From: Marasmius tenuissimus
Taxonomy: Eukaryota; Basidiomycota; Agaricomycetes; Agaricales; Marasmiaceae
Direction: 5' to 3'
Assembly: GCA_029532415.1 (NCBI GenBank)
Contig: JAQOTA010000052.1
Location: 2,542,001-2,606,000 of the forward strand
DNA: 64,000 bases
Shown here: one piece after another, positions 13,428 through 25,158 of the stretch
Layout: each line of letters starts with the position of its first letter
How positions within the stretch are numbered: the stretch's first letter is position 1
The notes under the pieces: generated by a model
Told to the model about the DNA's origin: nothing
Database searches by the model: none
The model's input: only the letters and a program-made list of their open reading frames with translations
Made by a program: the position numbers and the translations under genes

Positions 13428-14592
13428 CTACTTCACTGCGTTCTGTACAAAGAAAGACATCGATTGCGATTGGCCATTAGGTTCCTGGCCAGAGGGCAGA
13501 CAATTTGATGGACCGCCTCGGAAAACCTGCTCGTACAGCGGTGGCAGAGTGGACTCTTCGTCCTCGGCAGGAATTGGTCCCGCATCTGCCTCACGCCGCC
13601 GCTCGGGTCTTCGTTCTGCATCATTGTCAACCTCACGCTGCCACCCTCGTCTTCGAAAGCGAAAATACGCTACGATGGAGGTACTCCCGGAAGAAGGCGT
13701 CGGACTGGGAGGTCGCCGCAGTGTACTATTAGGATCTGGCTCGCCAGCCTTGGGTCGTTCTTCTTTCGAAATAGACGGGTGCATCACAAGGTAAGGAACA
13801 ATGGTGGAGAAACTCGCTTCGCTGTCATCTGCGTTGAGATTGTTGTGCACAGAAACAAGTTGGCGCCTGTGGCGGTACCAGTAGTAGACACCCGCTACTA
13901 TCATAACGATTGCCAACAGAAACCCTCCAATAGTACCGCCTACGATAGCACCGATGGGAGGCCCTAACTTGACTGTATCGCTTGTGACTGATGGTGAAGG
14001 AGAAGGGATGACCGGTACCGGTACCGATGAGTTGTCGACTACCTCGAGGACAAAGCGGTCAATGGTAACGTGGGATGATCTTCTTTCGGGCCTGCTTCGC
14101 GTATCATCAATTTGGTTTCTCAGGATAATAACATGCTGCGCGGGTGTGTCAAAACGTTTCGAGAAGAGAGCAACCTGGCGAAAGGTCATGGTCAGGAAAA
14201 GAGAAATAGATTGAGAATGCGCAACACACTGGTGGGTTTTTACCATCGTCTGTAACATTGACGGCGTCGATAGTTTGAAAATCTGGCTGCTTTGGATCGC
14301 AGTCGATACAGACACCATAGAGGTCAGTATTTTGGCGGGGCATTCCAAAGTAGTAAAACGCGATGGCTGGCTCCGGGAAACCCAGGAGAACATTGGTGTA
14401 AAACCCCAGGAAGGGTCCGTAGAGAGACTCACTGAAAGTTACAGTCGCATTGGCGTCACTCGTAGACGACAGGGTGCCTGTCTGGCCCACATTACTGGCA
14501 TTCCAAGTTTCATGAAACCACATATTTCGATACTTGAGAGTATTCGTGTCTCTGTCGTCATATGTGATATTCTTCGTCCTTGGATTTGCCAT
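13428..14592 (-). CDS. JR3: single-pass membrane protein with PPxY tail
   Basis: Intact JR gene, ATG at 14592 (MANPRTKNITYDDRD), which is the position conserved with other copies; an in-frame ATG at 14652 is possible but is not shared. Ectodomain: WNASNVGQTGTL, ATVTFS, FPEPAIAFYYFGMPR, VCIDCDPKQPDFQTID, NVTDDGKNPPV, VALFSKRFDTPAQHVIILRN. The loop after it (DTRSRPERRSSHVTIDRF) is altered from the usual GGNSQITIDRF. Helix IGAIVGGTIGGFLLAIVMIVA; tail with SFSTIVPYLVMHPSISKEERPKAGE, RPPSPTPSSGSTSIVAYFRF, ERRREADAGPIPAEDEESTLPPLYEQVF and a terminal SQSMSFFVQNAVK shared in part with JR6 and JR7. No lesion seen. Confidence 0.86.
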
Positions 14593-14661
14593 CTCCGGAG
14601 TTGTAATGGTCGAAGAGGGGGGAGGGGGTGGGTGAAAGATTGACCCCATCACTCTTGAGAA

Positions 14662-14672
14662 TTATTCATATA
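14662..14672 (-). promoter_or_regulatory. TATA-like element upstream of JR3
   Basis: TATATGAATAA on the minus strand, 70 nt before the JR3 start, identical to the element before JR4, JR5 and JR7. Confidence 0.42.
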
Positions 14673-14954
14673 CGCAAGGCAGAGAGAAGGCTCTGGAAAA
14701 ACAGACTGGTTGGGATCTCTGTGGAATTGATTGTGGCACCAGTGGCGGGGGAAACGGCAATGCAGCGGATATTCTGAGATTTTGTTGATGACGACGACGA
14801 CGACGATGGTAGACTGCTGATCTCTTGATATGTGAGTATACCATCGTGGCTGATTTTATGACTGTAGCATATCTAAAGGGAACTATGGAGGTTCAGAACG
14901 ACCCAGTGAGCTTGGTGATGGGCAGAACCAAGGCATTCACGCGACAGAGCTCCG

Positions 14955-17099
14955 CTCCGTCGACTCCTTCACCTACCACCACCATACCTGTTTCCCCACG
15001 GTCGACAACGAGCTCAAACTACTCAGCACCGATGCATGATGCCAGTCCGAAGCAAGACTTGGCATGTACGAAGACCAGAGACAGACTGGTAGCAACTCAA
15101 CCGATTCCACTAACGAAAATTCATTCTCATCACACGCTGTCCTCTACATCGACACTATCGCGCAGCCCAGTCCAAAGTTCCGGTTCGGATGCCTCTTCAC
15201 CGCCACGAGTTTGGAGTTGTACGAACGTCTTACAAGTACCTCTATCATGCTTGGAGGAGGGAGATGAGACGAAGGCCTGGTGCGACATAGATGCCCTGAC
15301 ATGGCGCTGTCGCCATTACCCTCGCGATTCCGCGAGACGACCGCAAGGGCGACTTGTCTCAGATGACAATGAGCCTTGAGATGACACACGGAAAGGCTCG
15401 TGCTCGCAACGCCACTGTTTGCATTCTTGTACACGATGCTATGGAACCTGTGCTATAACATCACAGTGTCACGATCTTGTATACTTGTCTCAAGTCTTTC
15501 TCCGGAAATAGGAGGAATGGAGGGTCACACGCATCTCATTACAGTACTCAATCCCCCCAAGAACCCTTTGGGTGCCCGATTATGAGATTCGTATGTCTTC
15601 CGAAGGTACTTTGCTTCATCTGAAGAGTCAGCTCAAGATGAGGGAATACTGGAGGACTTGATTACTTTCTTTCCCGAGGATGGGATACAGTTTTGTCAAT
15701 AGAGACCAATGGACGTTAGACGGAGAGTTCAGACGAGATGTACAACTTGAATAGAATTTTTCGATATCTTGACAGGTTAGCTGGCTGAAACAGAAAAAAA
15801 AAACGATGTCAAGTTGAAGGCGCCAATGAGAAATGTTAGTCTCGCTCGCCCTTCCTCAACGATACGGGAAGACAATCGTTCCCTTAGAGAAATGTGACGA
15901 TTCGGGAACTTCAACTTGAACAAATCTCAACAATCCCCTCTGATGTCATCAATCCCGTAAAAGCAAGAACCGCGACATTCTCAGCGTGTCTGTGCCCTTC
16001 CCTCTTACCATTACCACATCGACGGGCTCTGACCCAAATCTACAGCCTTTCTCACCCTTCGTCCATTGACGTCTAACATGCCTCGATAGTCACAAGCTTC
16101 ATTTCCTAATTCTGTCGGCATATACCCCTAAACACACTCAACGCGGCGAAGACGACAAAGGTAATTTGTCTCAGAGTCTGTGCAGCAGTAAAAAGGACTG
16201 ATTTTTCGAGGCTGGGTTCCACAATCCTTTTAGAGACGCAATCAGTATAATTGAAACGATTCGTACAAGTTGTAGCCTACCTTGAAATGAAAAGAAATCC
16301 GGCTGGGGTAAAAGGGGTAGAATGACACTGCTGGGCAAACGTACGTATCACTCAGCCTTTTATTCGACATGATCTGATTCTTGTTGTTCATACAGTCACC
16401 GATATCATCCCTGCAGGCTGCAACGACCTGTTCTTAAGCACCGCTGAAAAACTCGACAGCCATGCCCTACACGCGAAACAACTCTCGATCCTTGATCTTG
16501 TAGCCGGACTTACTTCCGATTTCGTCTACATTGACGCATCGCCCTGATGGTGTATAGTCCCGTCTGCCCTTCAGTGTATCGGAAATATTACGCCTGCCTG
16601 TTCTTTTCATTTCGGACCTGACTGATTTGGATCAGGAGGGATCAGGGTCGGGGGATTTCAAGGAGAGTTGCACGGTATGTCTTTGCACGATTCTTTTCTG
16701 CCGTGGCACTAATTTGGGCGACATACTAGACCTCAAAATGCCTATTAGTGAGCTGAGAGCAGTGGTGTACGCCTCTCGGTGCTATATCACCAACAAGCCA
16801 CAGTCGGAGTAGTCTGATCTACCATGGGATAGCTGGAGGCATTGAACGGTGGGTACGAGTATCAGTATCCAGGCAGTGCCAGCGGCTTTCGGCAGATCTC
16901 GTCTATCATGGTAACCACGATGCACCCTGTATTTTACAATAGCTAGTGCTATCCGAATTTCATCGTCAAATCTCGTCCACCCTCAAGAAATCTGACGAAC
17001 TATAGTGGGAGCTCGTCAATGGTCAGGGCGCGGCTATTCTCGTCTGAGCTCAGACGAGCCTGGCGCCGGGTTTCACTGGGATCTTACCTCCTACCTCCG
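14955..17099. other. 2.1-kb segment absent from the neighbouring repeat unit
   Basis: Just left (14830-14954) the DNA matches 19860-19992, and just right (17100 on) it matches 19993 on, so about 2.1 kb is extra relative to unit E. The pentamer CTCCG occurs at both joints (14950-14954 and 17095-17099). Inside, 14825-15379 has a Ser/Thr-rich open frame and 16400-16530 a short frame, but neither is a recognised family and no splice pattern convinces. No terminal repeats were found. The right edge is blurred because 17005-17090 also shows weak similarity to the flank. Confidence 0.35.
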
Positions 17100-17169
17100 G
17101 CGCCTCTTTCAGGGTTTAGCTCTTCTGGTCTTCCCATCACCATCAGAAGAGAACAAGCCGTTACCCGAC

Positions 17170-17290
17170 TCGCGGTGCACTCTTGTACACGAGCCACGGA
17201 TACCAAATGACTTACACACACCGTCTAGACGCCCACATCGGTGGAGACTAGATATCTCAACTACAACACAACCTGCCCCTGTACAACGGG
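17170..17290. repeat. dispersed ~120-bp repeat, copy 1
   Basis: A segment starting GCGGTGCACTC and running to AACTACAACACAACCTGCCCC recurs near 20115-20230 and, more diverged, near 42422-42545. The matches keep GGTGCACTC, GACGCCCA, TCGGTGGAGACTA and CAACCT in order. Its nature is unknown. Confidence 0.45.
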
Positions 17291-18095
17291 CTCTGCGACG
17301 AATCGGGAGACCCTTGGCCGTCAGGCATAGCCGGAGTTTGAAAATCCGATGGCGACTTTCAACACCGCTATTGACGACGAACGGGTCGAATCCCGAGCCT
17401 AGTTGATGATCATCGCCATGATCGCGCCCTTCGTCCAGTCCAGTCGCTTTCCATGCCACTCGAAACGACCATTCACTGCGCAGAATCAACGATCGTAACC
17501 TTTCAGACAACATTGAAAATGGCCCTGGGCTGCACACAAATAGCTTGCCTCATCTAAATCCAAGCATCAGAGCCCTTCGAAGCTTTTGAACTGTCAACGA
17601 GCAGAACATTTGGCGTTGGCACGTACGCTTCTGGAACTCGTAAAATCAGTACAATCTGACTTTCTCTTCTTTAGTATTTCAGGCAATCTATGGGAACTCA
17701 TTCGATGGCACTCCAAGGGCGTCTTGCTGAGCGCGGGCTGGGTGGATGGTTCATGAGGCGTCTGAAAGCGTGATTATGGGATGGAGGTGTGTTCAACTCG
17801 AATTTCTGATCCTTTTAACTCCGCAGATTTACGCTTTTTTGGATCACCAGATTCACTCACCCTCCTTCCACTTGCTCGAATCGTCCACCCGATGATACAT
17901 ACGCCCTCCTTCGCCGAACTGAGACGTCCGCAGCGAGCAGAGTTACCGCCAGGTCGTCGTCGCTTTCATCGGTCCTGAGTAGCTGATTGGTGCTCAAGAT
18001 CTTCGATCGAAGGCACAGCCATCTTTTCTCGGTATCCCATGTTCAACGTTCACTATCCATCTAGCTAATGCTCTCAATGAGTTTTAGGACGAAAG

Positions 18096-18245
18096 TATTA
18101 TGTTTGATGAAGCCGGATGCAATCCAAATCCCCGGAATAGTGCTCAAACGCACTCCATACACCTTCACCACCCGAGCATCCCATGTGTCGGAGGGCTCGA
18201 TAACCGACATTCGTATTTTCAAGGACGTTCGTCATATTCCTTAAT
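18096..18245 (+). pseudogene. decayed 3' fragment of a DUF6534 gene (unit D)
   Basis: Reads TFTTRASHVSEGSITDIRIFKDVRHIP then TAA, matching the intact DUF6534 C-terminus and the copy at 10.8 kb. The preceding 17.55-18.09 kb aligns by eye with 20.49-21.04 kb but holds no open frame. Confidence 0.55.
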
Positions 18246-18522
18246 GCGAAGCTAGCAGTGATCTTATCGTCTTTTTTTCGTCTGATGAAGTAGGGTCGAG
18301 AGATAGAATGCATTGACGTTTTATTTGATGGAGCTCTACTGCCAATCTCTTCCACTTCTGTAACTCCTTCAAAGATTATAAAAGGCTGTATCTGTGGCAT
18401 CCTTGCGCAAGGTTGAGACTCGGATCCGAACCGCTATCGCTGACACTACCACTACTACTAGTCTGGCCACATTGGCTGCTCTGCATGACAGAAGCTGATG
18501 ACTGCGACTGTCCATTGGGCTT

Positions 18523-19631
18523 CTAGTCGGGAGGTGGGCGGTTCGACGGACCGGCCTGGAAAACTTGCTCGTACAGCGGTGGCAGAGTGGACGCTCCGTC
18601 TTCGAAAGGGATCGGTCCTGCATCTGCCTCACGCCGCCGCTCAGGTATCTGCGCTGTATCCATCTCATTCCGTCGCTCGCGCCTTTGTTGCCTTTGAAAG
18701 CGAAAATAGGCTACGATGGTTGTACTCCCGGAAGAAGTCGTCGGACTGGGAGGTCGCTGCGGCGTACGCCTCGATTTGCCGGCCTTTGGTCGTCCTCCTT
18801 TTGGGATAGACGGGATCATCACAGGGTAAGGAACGATGGTGGGGAAACTCGCTTCACTAGCATCCACAACGTTGACATCGTCGTGCGCAAAGGCGGGCTG
18901 GCGACGCTTGCGGTGGCGCCAGGAGTAGAGCCCAATCATGAAGAGGCCTAACCCGATTCCTCCAAGAACAGCCCCTATAATAGCGGCAAAGGGAGGACCT
19001 GGTTTCTCGGCTGAGTCGGACGTGGAGGACGGTGAAGGAGAAGAAGGGGTGACCTGAATCGGTGAGTTGTCAACTACTAGTACCTCGAGGACGAATCGGT
19101 CAATGGTGATTTGAGAGCTCCCTCCGGGTACTATTCGTGTATCATTTCGGTTGCTCAGAGTAACATTATGCTGCGCGGGGACGTCGAAACGTTTTGAGAA
19201 GAGAGCAACCTGGCGAAGGGACCATGGTCAGGAAAGGAGAAATAGATTGAGAATGCGCAACACACTGGTGGGTTTTTACCATCGTCTGTAGCATTGAGGG
19301 CGTCGATGGTTTGAAAATCTGGCTGGTTTGGATCGCAGTCGATACAGACACTATAGAGGCCACCATTTTTGCGGAGCATTCCAAAGTAATAAAACGCGAT
19401 GGCTGGCTCCGGGAAACCTAGGAGAGCATTGGTGTACAACACCAGGAAGGGTCCGTAGAGAAACTCACTGAAAGTCACACTCGCATTCAGGTCATTTGCG
19501 ACCGTCAGGGTGCCCGACTGGCCCACGCTACTGGCATTCCAAGTCCCGATATGAAACCAATTGGGTCCGTACTTGAGGTTTGTTGTGTCTCTGTCGTCGT
19601 ATGTAATGTTCTTCGTCCTTGGATTTGCCAT
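18523..19631 (-). CDS. JR4: single-pass membrane protein with PPxY tail
   Basis: Intact JR gene with ATG at 19631. Exon 1 has NLKYGPNWFHIGTWNASSVGQ and ASVTFS; exon 2 FPEPAIAFYYFGMLRKNGGLYS, VCIDCDPNQ; exon 3 VALFSKRFDVPAQHNVTLSNRNDTR, then SQITIDRFVLEV. I followed exon 3 codon by codon: it is open from the acceptor near 19215 through the helix (FAAIIGAVLGGIGLGLFMIGLYS) to the stop, although its only internal ATG is at 18939. The tail keeps TIVPYPVM, RTPQRPPSPTTSSGSTTIVAYF, ERRREADAGPIPFEDGASTLPPLYEQVF. A CAG to TAG change ends the protein about 20 residues before the JR5-type C-terminus, after the PPxY motif. Confidence 0.84.
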
Positions 19632-19703
19632 CTCCGGGGTTGTAGTCGACGAGAATGGTCGAAGGGGAGGGGAGGGGAAGATGGACCACATCACTCCTGA
19701 AAA

Positions 19704-19714
19704 TTATTCATATA
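19704..19714 (-). promoter_or_regulatory. TATA-like element upstream of JR4
   Basis: TATATGAATAA on the minus strand, 73 nt before the JR4 ATG; same string and distance as in JR3 and JR5. Confidence 0.42.
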
Positions 19715-20114
19715 CGCAAGGCAGAGAAGGCTCGGGAAAATAGACTGGTTGGCATCTCTATGGAATTGATTGTGGCACTAGTGGCAGGGGAACGGCGCAA
19801 CGAATATTCTGAGATTTTGTTGATGACGACGACGACGATGATGGTAGACTGCAGATCTCTTGATATGTGAGTATACCATCGTGGCTGATTTTTATGACTG
19901 TAGCATATCCAAAGGGAACTATGGAGGTTCGGAACGACCCAGTGAGCTTGGTGATGGGCAGGACCAGGGCATTCATGCGACAGAGCTCCGGTGCCTCTTT
20001 CAGGGTTTAGCTCTTCTGGTCTTCCCATCACTATCAGAAGAGAACATCGCCCTTTGCAATGCCGTTACCGAACATTGTCTCAAATAATAAGCGCTAGCAT
20101 ACCTGAGTTTCCAC

Positions 20115-20235
20115 TCGTCCTCGCGGTGCACTGGCACTCTTGTACACGAGCCACGGATACCAGGTGACTTACACACCGTCTAGACGCCCATACAGACAAC
20201 ATCGGTGGAGACTACTCCCCTGCACAACGGGCTCT
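20115..20235. repeat. dispersed ~120-bp repeat, copy 2
   Basis: Second copy of the segment at 17170-17290, with a small insertion of a CAGACAACATCGG type. It lies at the same position within its array unit. Confidence 0.45.
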
Positions 20236-21039
20236 GCGACGAATCGGGAGACCCGACCCCTTGGCCGCCAGGCATGGCCGGAGTTTGAAAATCCGATGGC
20301 GACTTTCAACACCGCCATTGACGACGAACAGGTCATCCCGAGCCTAGTCGATGATCATCGCGCCCTTCGTCGCCCAGTCCATTCGCTTCCCATGCCACTC
20401 AAAACGACCATTCACCGCGCAGAATCAACGATCGTAAACTTTCAAACAACATTGAAAATGGCCCTAGGCTGCTTACAAATAGCTTGCCTCATCTAAATCT
20501 AAGCATCAGAGCCCTTCGAAGCTTTTAAGCTGTCAACGAGCAGAACATTTTGTGTTAGTACATACGCCCCTGGAACTCGTGAAAATCACTACATTCTGAC
20601 TTTCTTCTTCTTCAGTATTTCATGTAATCTCTGGGAACTCATTTGATAGTACTCCAAGGGTGTCTTGCTGAGTACGGGCTGGGTGGATGGTTCATGAGGT
20701 ATCTGAAAGCGTGGTCATGGGATGGAGGTGTGTTCAACTCGAATTTCTGATCCTTTTAGCTCCAGATTCATGCTTTTTAGATCACCAGATTTGCTCGCCC
20801 TCCCTCCACTTGCTCGAACCTTCCACCCGATAGTACATACACCCTCCTTCGCCGACTTGTGACGTCCGTGGCAAGCAGAGTTACCACCAGGTTTTCGTCG
20901 CTTTCATCGATCCTCAGCAGCTGATTGGTGCTCCAGATCCCCGATCGAAGGCACAGCCATCTTTTCTCGGTATCCCCTGTTCGAACATTCACTATCCATC
21001 CAGCTAACGCTCTCAATGAGTTTTAGGACAAAAGTATCG

Positions 21040-21174
21040 TGTTTGATGAAGCCGGACGGAATATAAATCCCCGGAATGCACTCCATTCACCTTCACCACT
21101 CGAGCATTCCGTGTGTCGGAGGGCTCGATGACCGACATTCATATTTTCAAGGACGTTCGTCATATTCCTTAATG
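21040..21174 (+). pseudogene. decayed 3' fragment of a DUF6534 gene (unit E)
   Basis: Reads FTFTTRAFRVSEGSMTDIHIFKDVRHIP then TAA. It is closest to the unit D fragment and, like it, converges on a JR gene. A short deletion relative to unit D is visible near 21075. Confidence 0.58.
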
Positions 21175-21397
21175 CGAAGCTAGCAGTGATCTTATCGCCT
21201 TTTTTTCGTCTGATGAAGTAGAGTCGAGAGATAGAATGCATTGACGTTTTATTTGATGGAGCTCTACGGCCAATCTCTCCAAGATCTGTAACTCCTTCGA
21301 AGCTTATAACAGGCTGTATCTGCGGTGTTTTCAATGCGCAAGGTTGAGACTCGGATCCGAGCCGCCAGCGCTGACACTACCGCTACTACTGGTCTCG

Positions 21398-22550
21398 TCA
21401 TATTGGCTGCTTCGATGTGTCCTGCATGATAGAAGCTGATGGTTGCGACTGTCCATTGGGCTCCTGGTCGGGAGGTGGGCGGTTTGACGGACCGGCTTGA
21501 AAAACCTGCTCGTACAGTGGCGGCAGAGTGGACTCTTCGTCCTCGGCAGGAATTGGTCCTGCATCTGCCTCACGCCGCCCAGGTCTTCGTTCTACATCAT
21601 TGTCAACCTCGCGCTGCCACCCTCGCCTTCGGAAGCGAAAATACGTCACGATAGCCGTGCTCCCGGAAGAAGGTGTCGGACTTGGAGGTCGCTGCAGTGT
21701 GGGAGTTGACTGGCCGGCCTTTGGTCGTTCTTGTTTCGAAATAGACGGGTCCATCACAGGGTAAGGAACAATGGCGGGGGAACTCACTCCACTGTCATCT
21801 GTGTTGAGGTTGTCGCGCACAGAAACAAGCTGGCCCCTGCGGCGACGCCAGTAGTAGACGCCCGTTACGATCATTATGATTGCCAACAGAAGCCCTCCAA
21901 TAGTACTCCCTACGATAGCACCGATGGGAGGCCCTAACTTGACTGTATCGCTTGTGAGCGATGGTGAAGGAGAAGGGATGGCCGGAGTTGGTAAGTTGTC
22001 CACTACCTCGAGGACAAAGCGGTCAATGGTGATTTGAGAGTTCCCTCCGGGTTCTCGTATATCATTTTGGTTTCTCAGAATAACGACATGCTGCGCGGGT
22101 GTGTCAAAACGTTTCGAGAAGAGAACGACCTAAAGAAAGGTTCATGGTCAGAAAAAGAGAAAAAGAGAAAGGCATGCGACGCACTGGTGGGTTTTTACCA
22201 TCATCTGTAACGTTCAAGGCGTCGATGTCTTGGTATTCTGGCTGCTCTGGATCGCAGTCGATGCAAATACCATAGAAGCCACCCTTTGAGCGGAGCATTC
22301 CAAAGTAGTAAAACGCGATGGCCGGTACTGGGAAACCTGGAAGAACATCGGAACTCAACGCTAGAAAGGGTTCATAGAGAAGCTCACTGAAAGTCACGCT
22401 CGCATTCAGGTCATTTGCGACCGTCAGGGTGCCCGACTGACCCACATTGCTGGCATTCCAAGTCACGTAATGAAACCAACTAGGTCCGTAAATGAGATTG
22501 TTTGTATCTCTGTCGTCGTATGTGATATTCTTCGTCCTTAGGTTTGCCAT
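21398..22550 (-). CDS. JR5: single-pass membrane protein with PPxY tail
   Basis: Intact JR gene, ATG at 22550 (MANLRTKNITYDDRD). Ectodomain marks: WNASNVGQSGTL, ASVTFS, FPVPAIAFYYFGMLRSKGGFYG, CIDCDPEQPEYQDID, NVTDDGKNPPV, VVLFSKRFDTPAQHVVILRNQND. The usual TR is IR and the loop is one residue shorter (IREPGGNSQITID). Helix: IGAIVGSTIGGLLLAIIMIVT followed by RRRRGQ. Tail: AIVPYPVMDPSISKQERPKAGQ, LQRPPSPTPSSGSTAIVTYF, RREADAGPIPAEDEESTLPPLYEQVFQAGPSNRPP. The acceptor of intron 2 is TTTAG rather than the CCAG used by most copies. Confidence 0.86.
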
Positions 22551-22609
22551 CTCCGGAGTTGTAATGGTCGAAGGGGGGTGTGAAAGACTGACCCCATCAC
22601 TCCTGAGAA

Positions 22610-22620
22610 TTATTCATATA
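22610..22620 (-). promoter_or_regulatory. TATA-like element upstream of JR5
   Basis: TATATGAATAA on the minus strand, 60 nt before the JR5 ATG, matching JR3 and JR4. Confidence 0.42.
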
Positions 22621-23216
22621 CGCAAGGCAGAGAAGGCTCGGGAAACGGACTGGTTGGCATCTCCATGGAATTGATTGTAGCACTGACGAAGGGAACGGCG
22701 ACGTCGCAAGAAACCGGGCGGGGGACATAGCTATAGTATACAGGCATATACGCTAGGTGGGGTGTGATTATACTGCAGTATACTGGATGAGAATCATCCA
22801 AATACCGTTATATCCCCACCCGGTTTTTTGTGGTGGAGGCAACGGATATTCTGAGATTTTGATGCTGACGACGACGATGGTAGACCGAAGGAGACTCCCT
22901 GATATGTCTCATCCATGTCCAAAGGGAAATGCGAAGGTTCGGAACAACTTGATATTGATGATGGGCCACGGCAGAACCCCAGGGCATGCACGCGACAGAG
23001 CTCCGGCGCCTCTTTCAGGGTTTGGCTCTTTTCTTCCAACCATCACCATCAGACTATCGCCCTCTGTCAGCAGCCGTAACAAAGATCACTGCAGTCTGCC
23101 AGGAACCTCAGCTCAACATCGCATGGTTGCTGTGTGTACGAGGATGGATCCGTACTTCTGTACATAGATGGTCAATCAAAACATGATCATATCCCTCTCT
23201 TCGACTACGACACCAG

Positions 23217-23810
23217 ACCCGATGGCCTCAGATTTGAGGAGGACGGAAAACATCCATACGATGACAGAGCCACAAGCACCCCCAAGTACGAACCCAAATG
23301 CCAGTTTCACGACGCAACCTGGACTGCCAGTATCGTGGGCCAGTCACTGAGGTACCATGTCGTCCGCAAATAATCCAGGTGTGAATGGGATTTTCAGTGA
23401 GTTCGTCTGCGAGATTTCTCTGGCCTTCGAAATCAATACTACTTCCAGATTCTCCGGAACCAGTCATCGTATTTTCATCAAGCTGAAATGTTACGTTCAA
23501 ACGGTCGCCTCTATGGTTTCTTTATCGTTTCTGAGGTCATTGGATCATTCATTCACTTGCTCAAACTTCAGTGCTACTACATCCAACCGGCGACGTACAA
23601 TCTTTCTCTCCCAACTGTGGCTATCAACGGCTTTCACGCTGTCCGCGGTGAGCAGATTTACTGATAGGATTCGTGGCCTTTACCCTAACTGATCATCGTT
23701 TCCATTCGATCTTTAGTAGGATGTAGCTGATTTGTATGCTACACCCTCGATGAACAGTACCTCGATCCTCTCTGGGCATCATTTGAGCATCGTACAAGAG
23801 TTGTTCGATG
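23217..23810 (+). pseudogene. decayed plus-strand JR copy (unit F)
   Basis: Begins at ATGGCCTCAGATTTGAGG (the MAS-type JR start), with YDDRA, KYEPKCQFHD, TWTASIVGQ; frames then shift within exon 1. Exon 2 is seen as FSGTSHRIF-like sequence, and a further stretch at 23565-23650 reads YYIQPATYNLSLPTVAINGFHAVR before a GTGAGC donor. That segment recurs in units C, G, H and I and is not part of the minus-strand JR genes. Head-to-head with JR5. Confidence 0.65.
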
Positions 23811-23959
23811 AGCATCTCTGGTGGTACTACTAGCCAACGTCTCCGCCATCTACAACTCAGCCTTCGACATGAAGCATACTTCTACGGCTTCCTTCTATCA
23901 TATAACCACCTGGCCCTGAACCGGTCCCGGCGACGCTACCACGAGTCTCGCCACTTTGA

Positions 23960-25158
23960 CTACTTCGCTACGTTCTGCGCAACGAAAGATACCGGTTGCA
24001 ACTGGCTATTGGGCTCCTGGTTGGAAGGTGGGCGGTTCGACGGACCGGCTTGAAAAACCTGCTCGTATAGCGGCGGCAGAGTGGACTCTTCGTCCTCGGC
24101 AGGAATTGGTCCTGCATCTGCCTCACGCCGCCACTCAGGTCTTAGTTCTGCACCAATATTGCGCTGCCACCCTCGTCTTCGGAAGCGAAAATACGCCACG
24201 ATGGCGGTACTCCCGGAAGAAGGCGTTGGACTTGGAGGTCGCTGCAGTGTAGGATTCGACTGACCGGCCTTTGGTCGTTCTTCTTTCGGAATAGACGGGT
24301 GCATCACAGGGTAAGGAACAATGGTGGAGAAACTCGCTTCGCTGTCATCTGCGTTGAGATTGTTGTGCACAGAGACAAGCTGGCGCCTGTGCCGACACCA
24401 GTAGTAGACACCCGTTACTATCATAACGATTGCCAACAGAAACCCTCCAATAGTACCACCTACGATAGAACCAATGGGAGGCCCCAACTTGTCTGTATCG
24501 CTTGTGAGTGATGGTGCAGGAGAAGCGATCTCCAGTGATGGTGCAGGAGGAGCGATCTCCAGTGATGGTGAAGGAGAAGGGGTGTTCGGAATCGGTGAGC
24601 TGTCGACTACCTCGAGGACAAAGCGGTCAATGGTGATTTGAGACTTCCCCTTGGGATCTCTTCGTGTATCGTTTTGGTTTCTCAGGATAACAACATGATG
24701 ACCGGGGATGTCGAAGCGTTTCAAGAAGAGGACAACCTGGGTAAAGGTCTATAGTCAGAGAGAGAGAACTAGAGTGAGAATGTGCAACGCACTGGTGGGT
24801 TTTTACCGTCGTCTGTAGCGTTGAGGGCGTCGATGGTTTGAAAATCTGGCTTATTTGGATCACAGTCGATACAGATACCATAGCGGCCACCACTTGAACG
24901 TTTGATTCCAAAGTAATAAAATGCAATGGCTGGCTCAGGAAAATCTGAGGGAACATCGGAATTAAACGCCAGGAGGGGCTCGTGGAGAAACTCACTGAAA
25001 GTCACGCTCGCATCGAGGTCATTCGCGGACGTCAGGGTGCCCGACTGGCCCACGCTACTGGCATTCCAAGTCCCGGGATGATACCAATTGGGTCCGTACT
25101 TGAGGTTTGTGTCTCTGTCGTCATACGTGATGTTCTTGGTTCTTGAATTTGAGGCCAT
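23960..25158 (-). CDS. JR6: single-pass membrane protein with PPxY tail
   Basis: Intact JR gene, ATG at 25158 (MASNSRTKNITYDDRD). Ectodomain: LKYGPNWYHPGTWNASSVGQ, ASVTFS, FPEPAIAFYYFGIKRSSGGRYG, CIDCDPNKPDFQTID, NATDDGKNPPV, then VVLFLKRFDIPGHHVVILRN. The stalk contains a duplicated APSLEIA-type unit, so stalk length differs from JR3 and JR5. Helix IGSIVGGTIGGFLLAIVMIVT. Tail: SFSTIVPYPVMHPSIPKEERPKAGQ, LQRPPSPTPSSGSTAIVAYF, RREADAGPIPAEDEESTLPPLYEQVFQAGPSNRPP and SFVAQNVAK. An open frame continues upstream to 25626 but its start is not conserved. Confidence 0.86.

Noticed and set aside
13505..13732. Long plus-strand open frames opposite JR exon 3 (also at 18.5, 21.5, 24.0, 26.5 and 28.8 kb)
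   Set aside because: They are antisense shadows of the conserved tail; they recur only because the minus-strand coding sequence is conserved and show no protein-like pattern.
18523..18939. JR4 as a truncated gene starting at 18939
   Set aside because: Reading codon by codon, the frame stays open upstream to the exon 3 acceptor and joins exons 1 and 2; only ATG codons are lacking.
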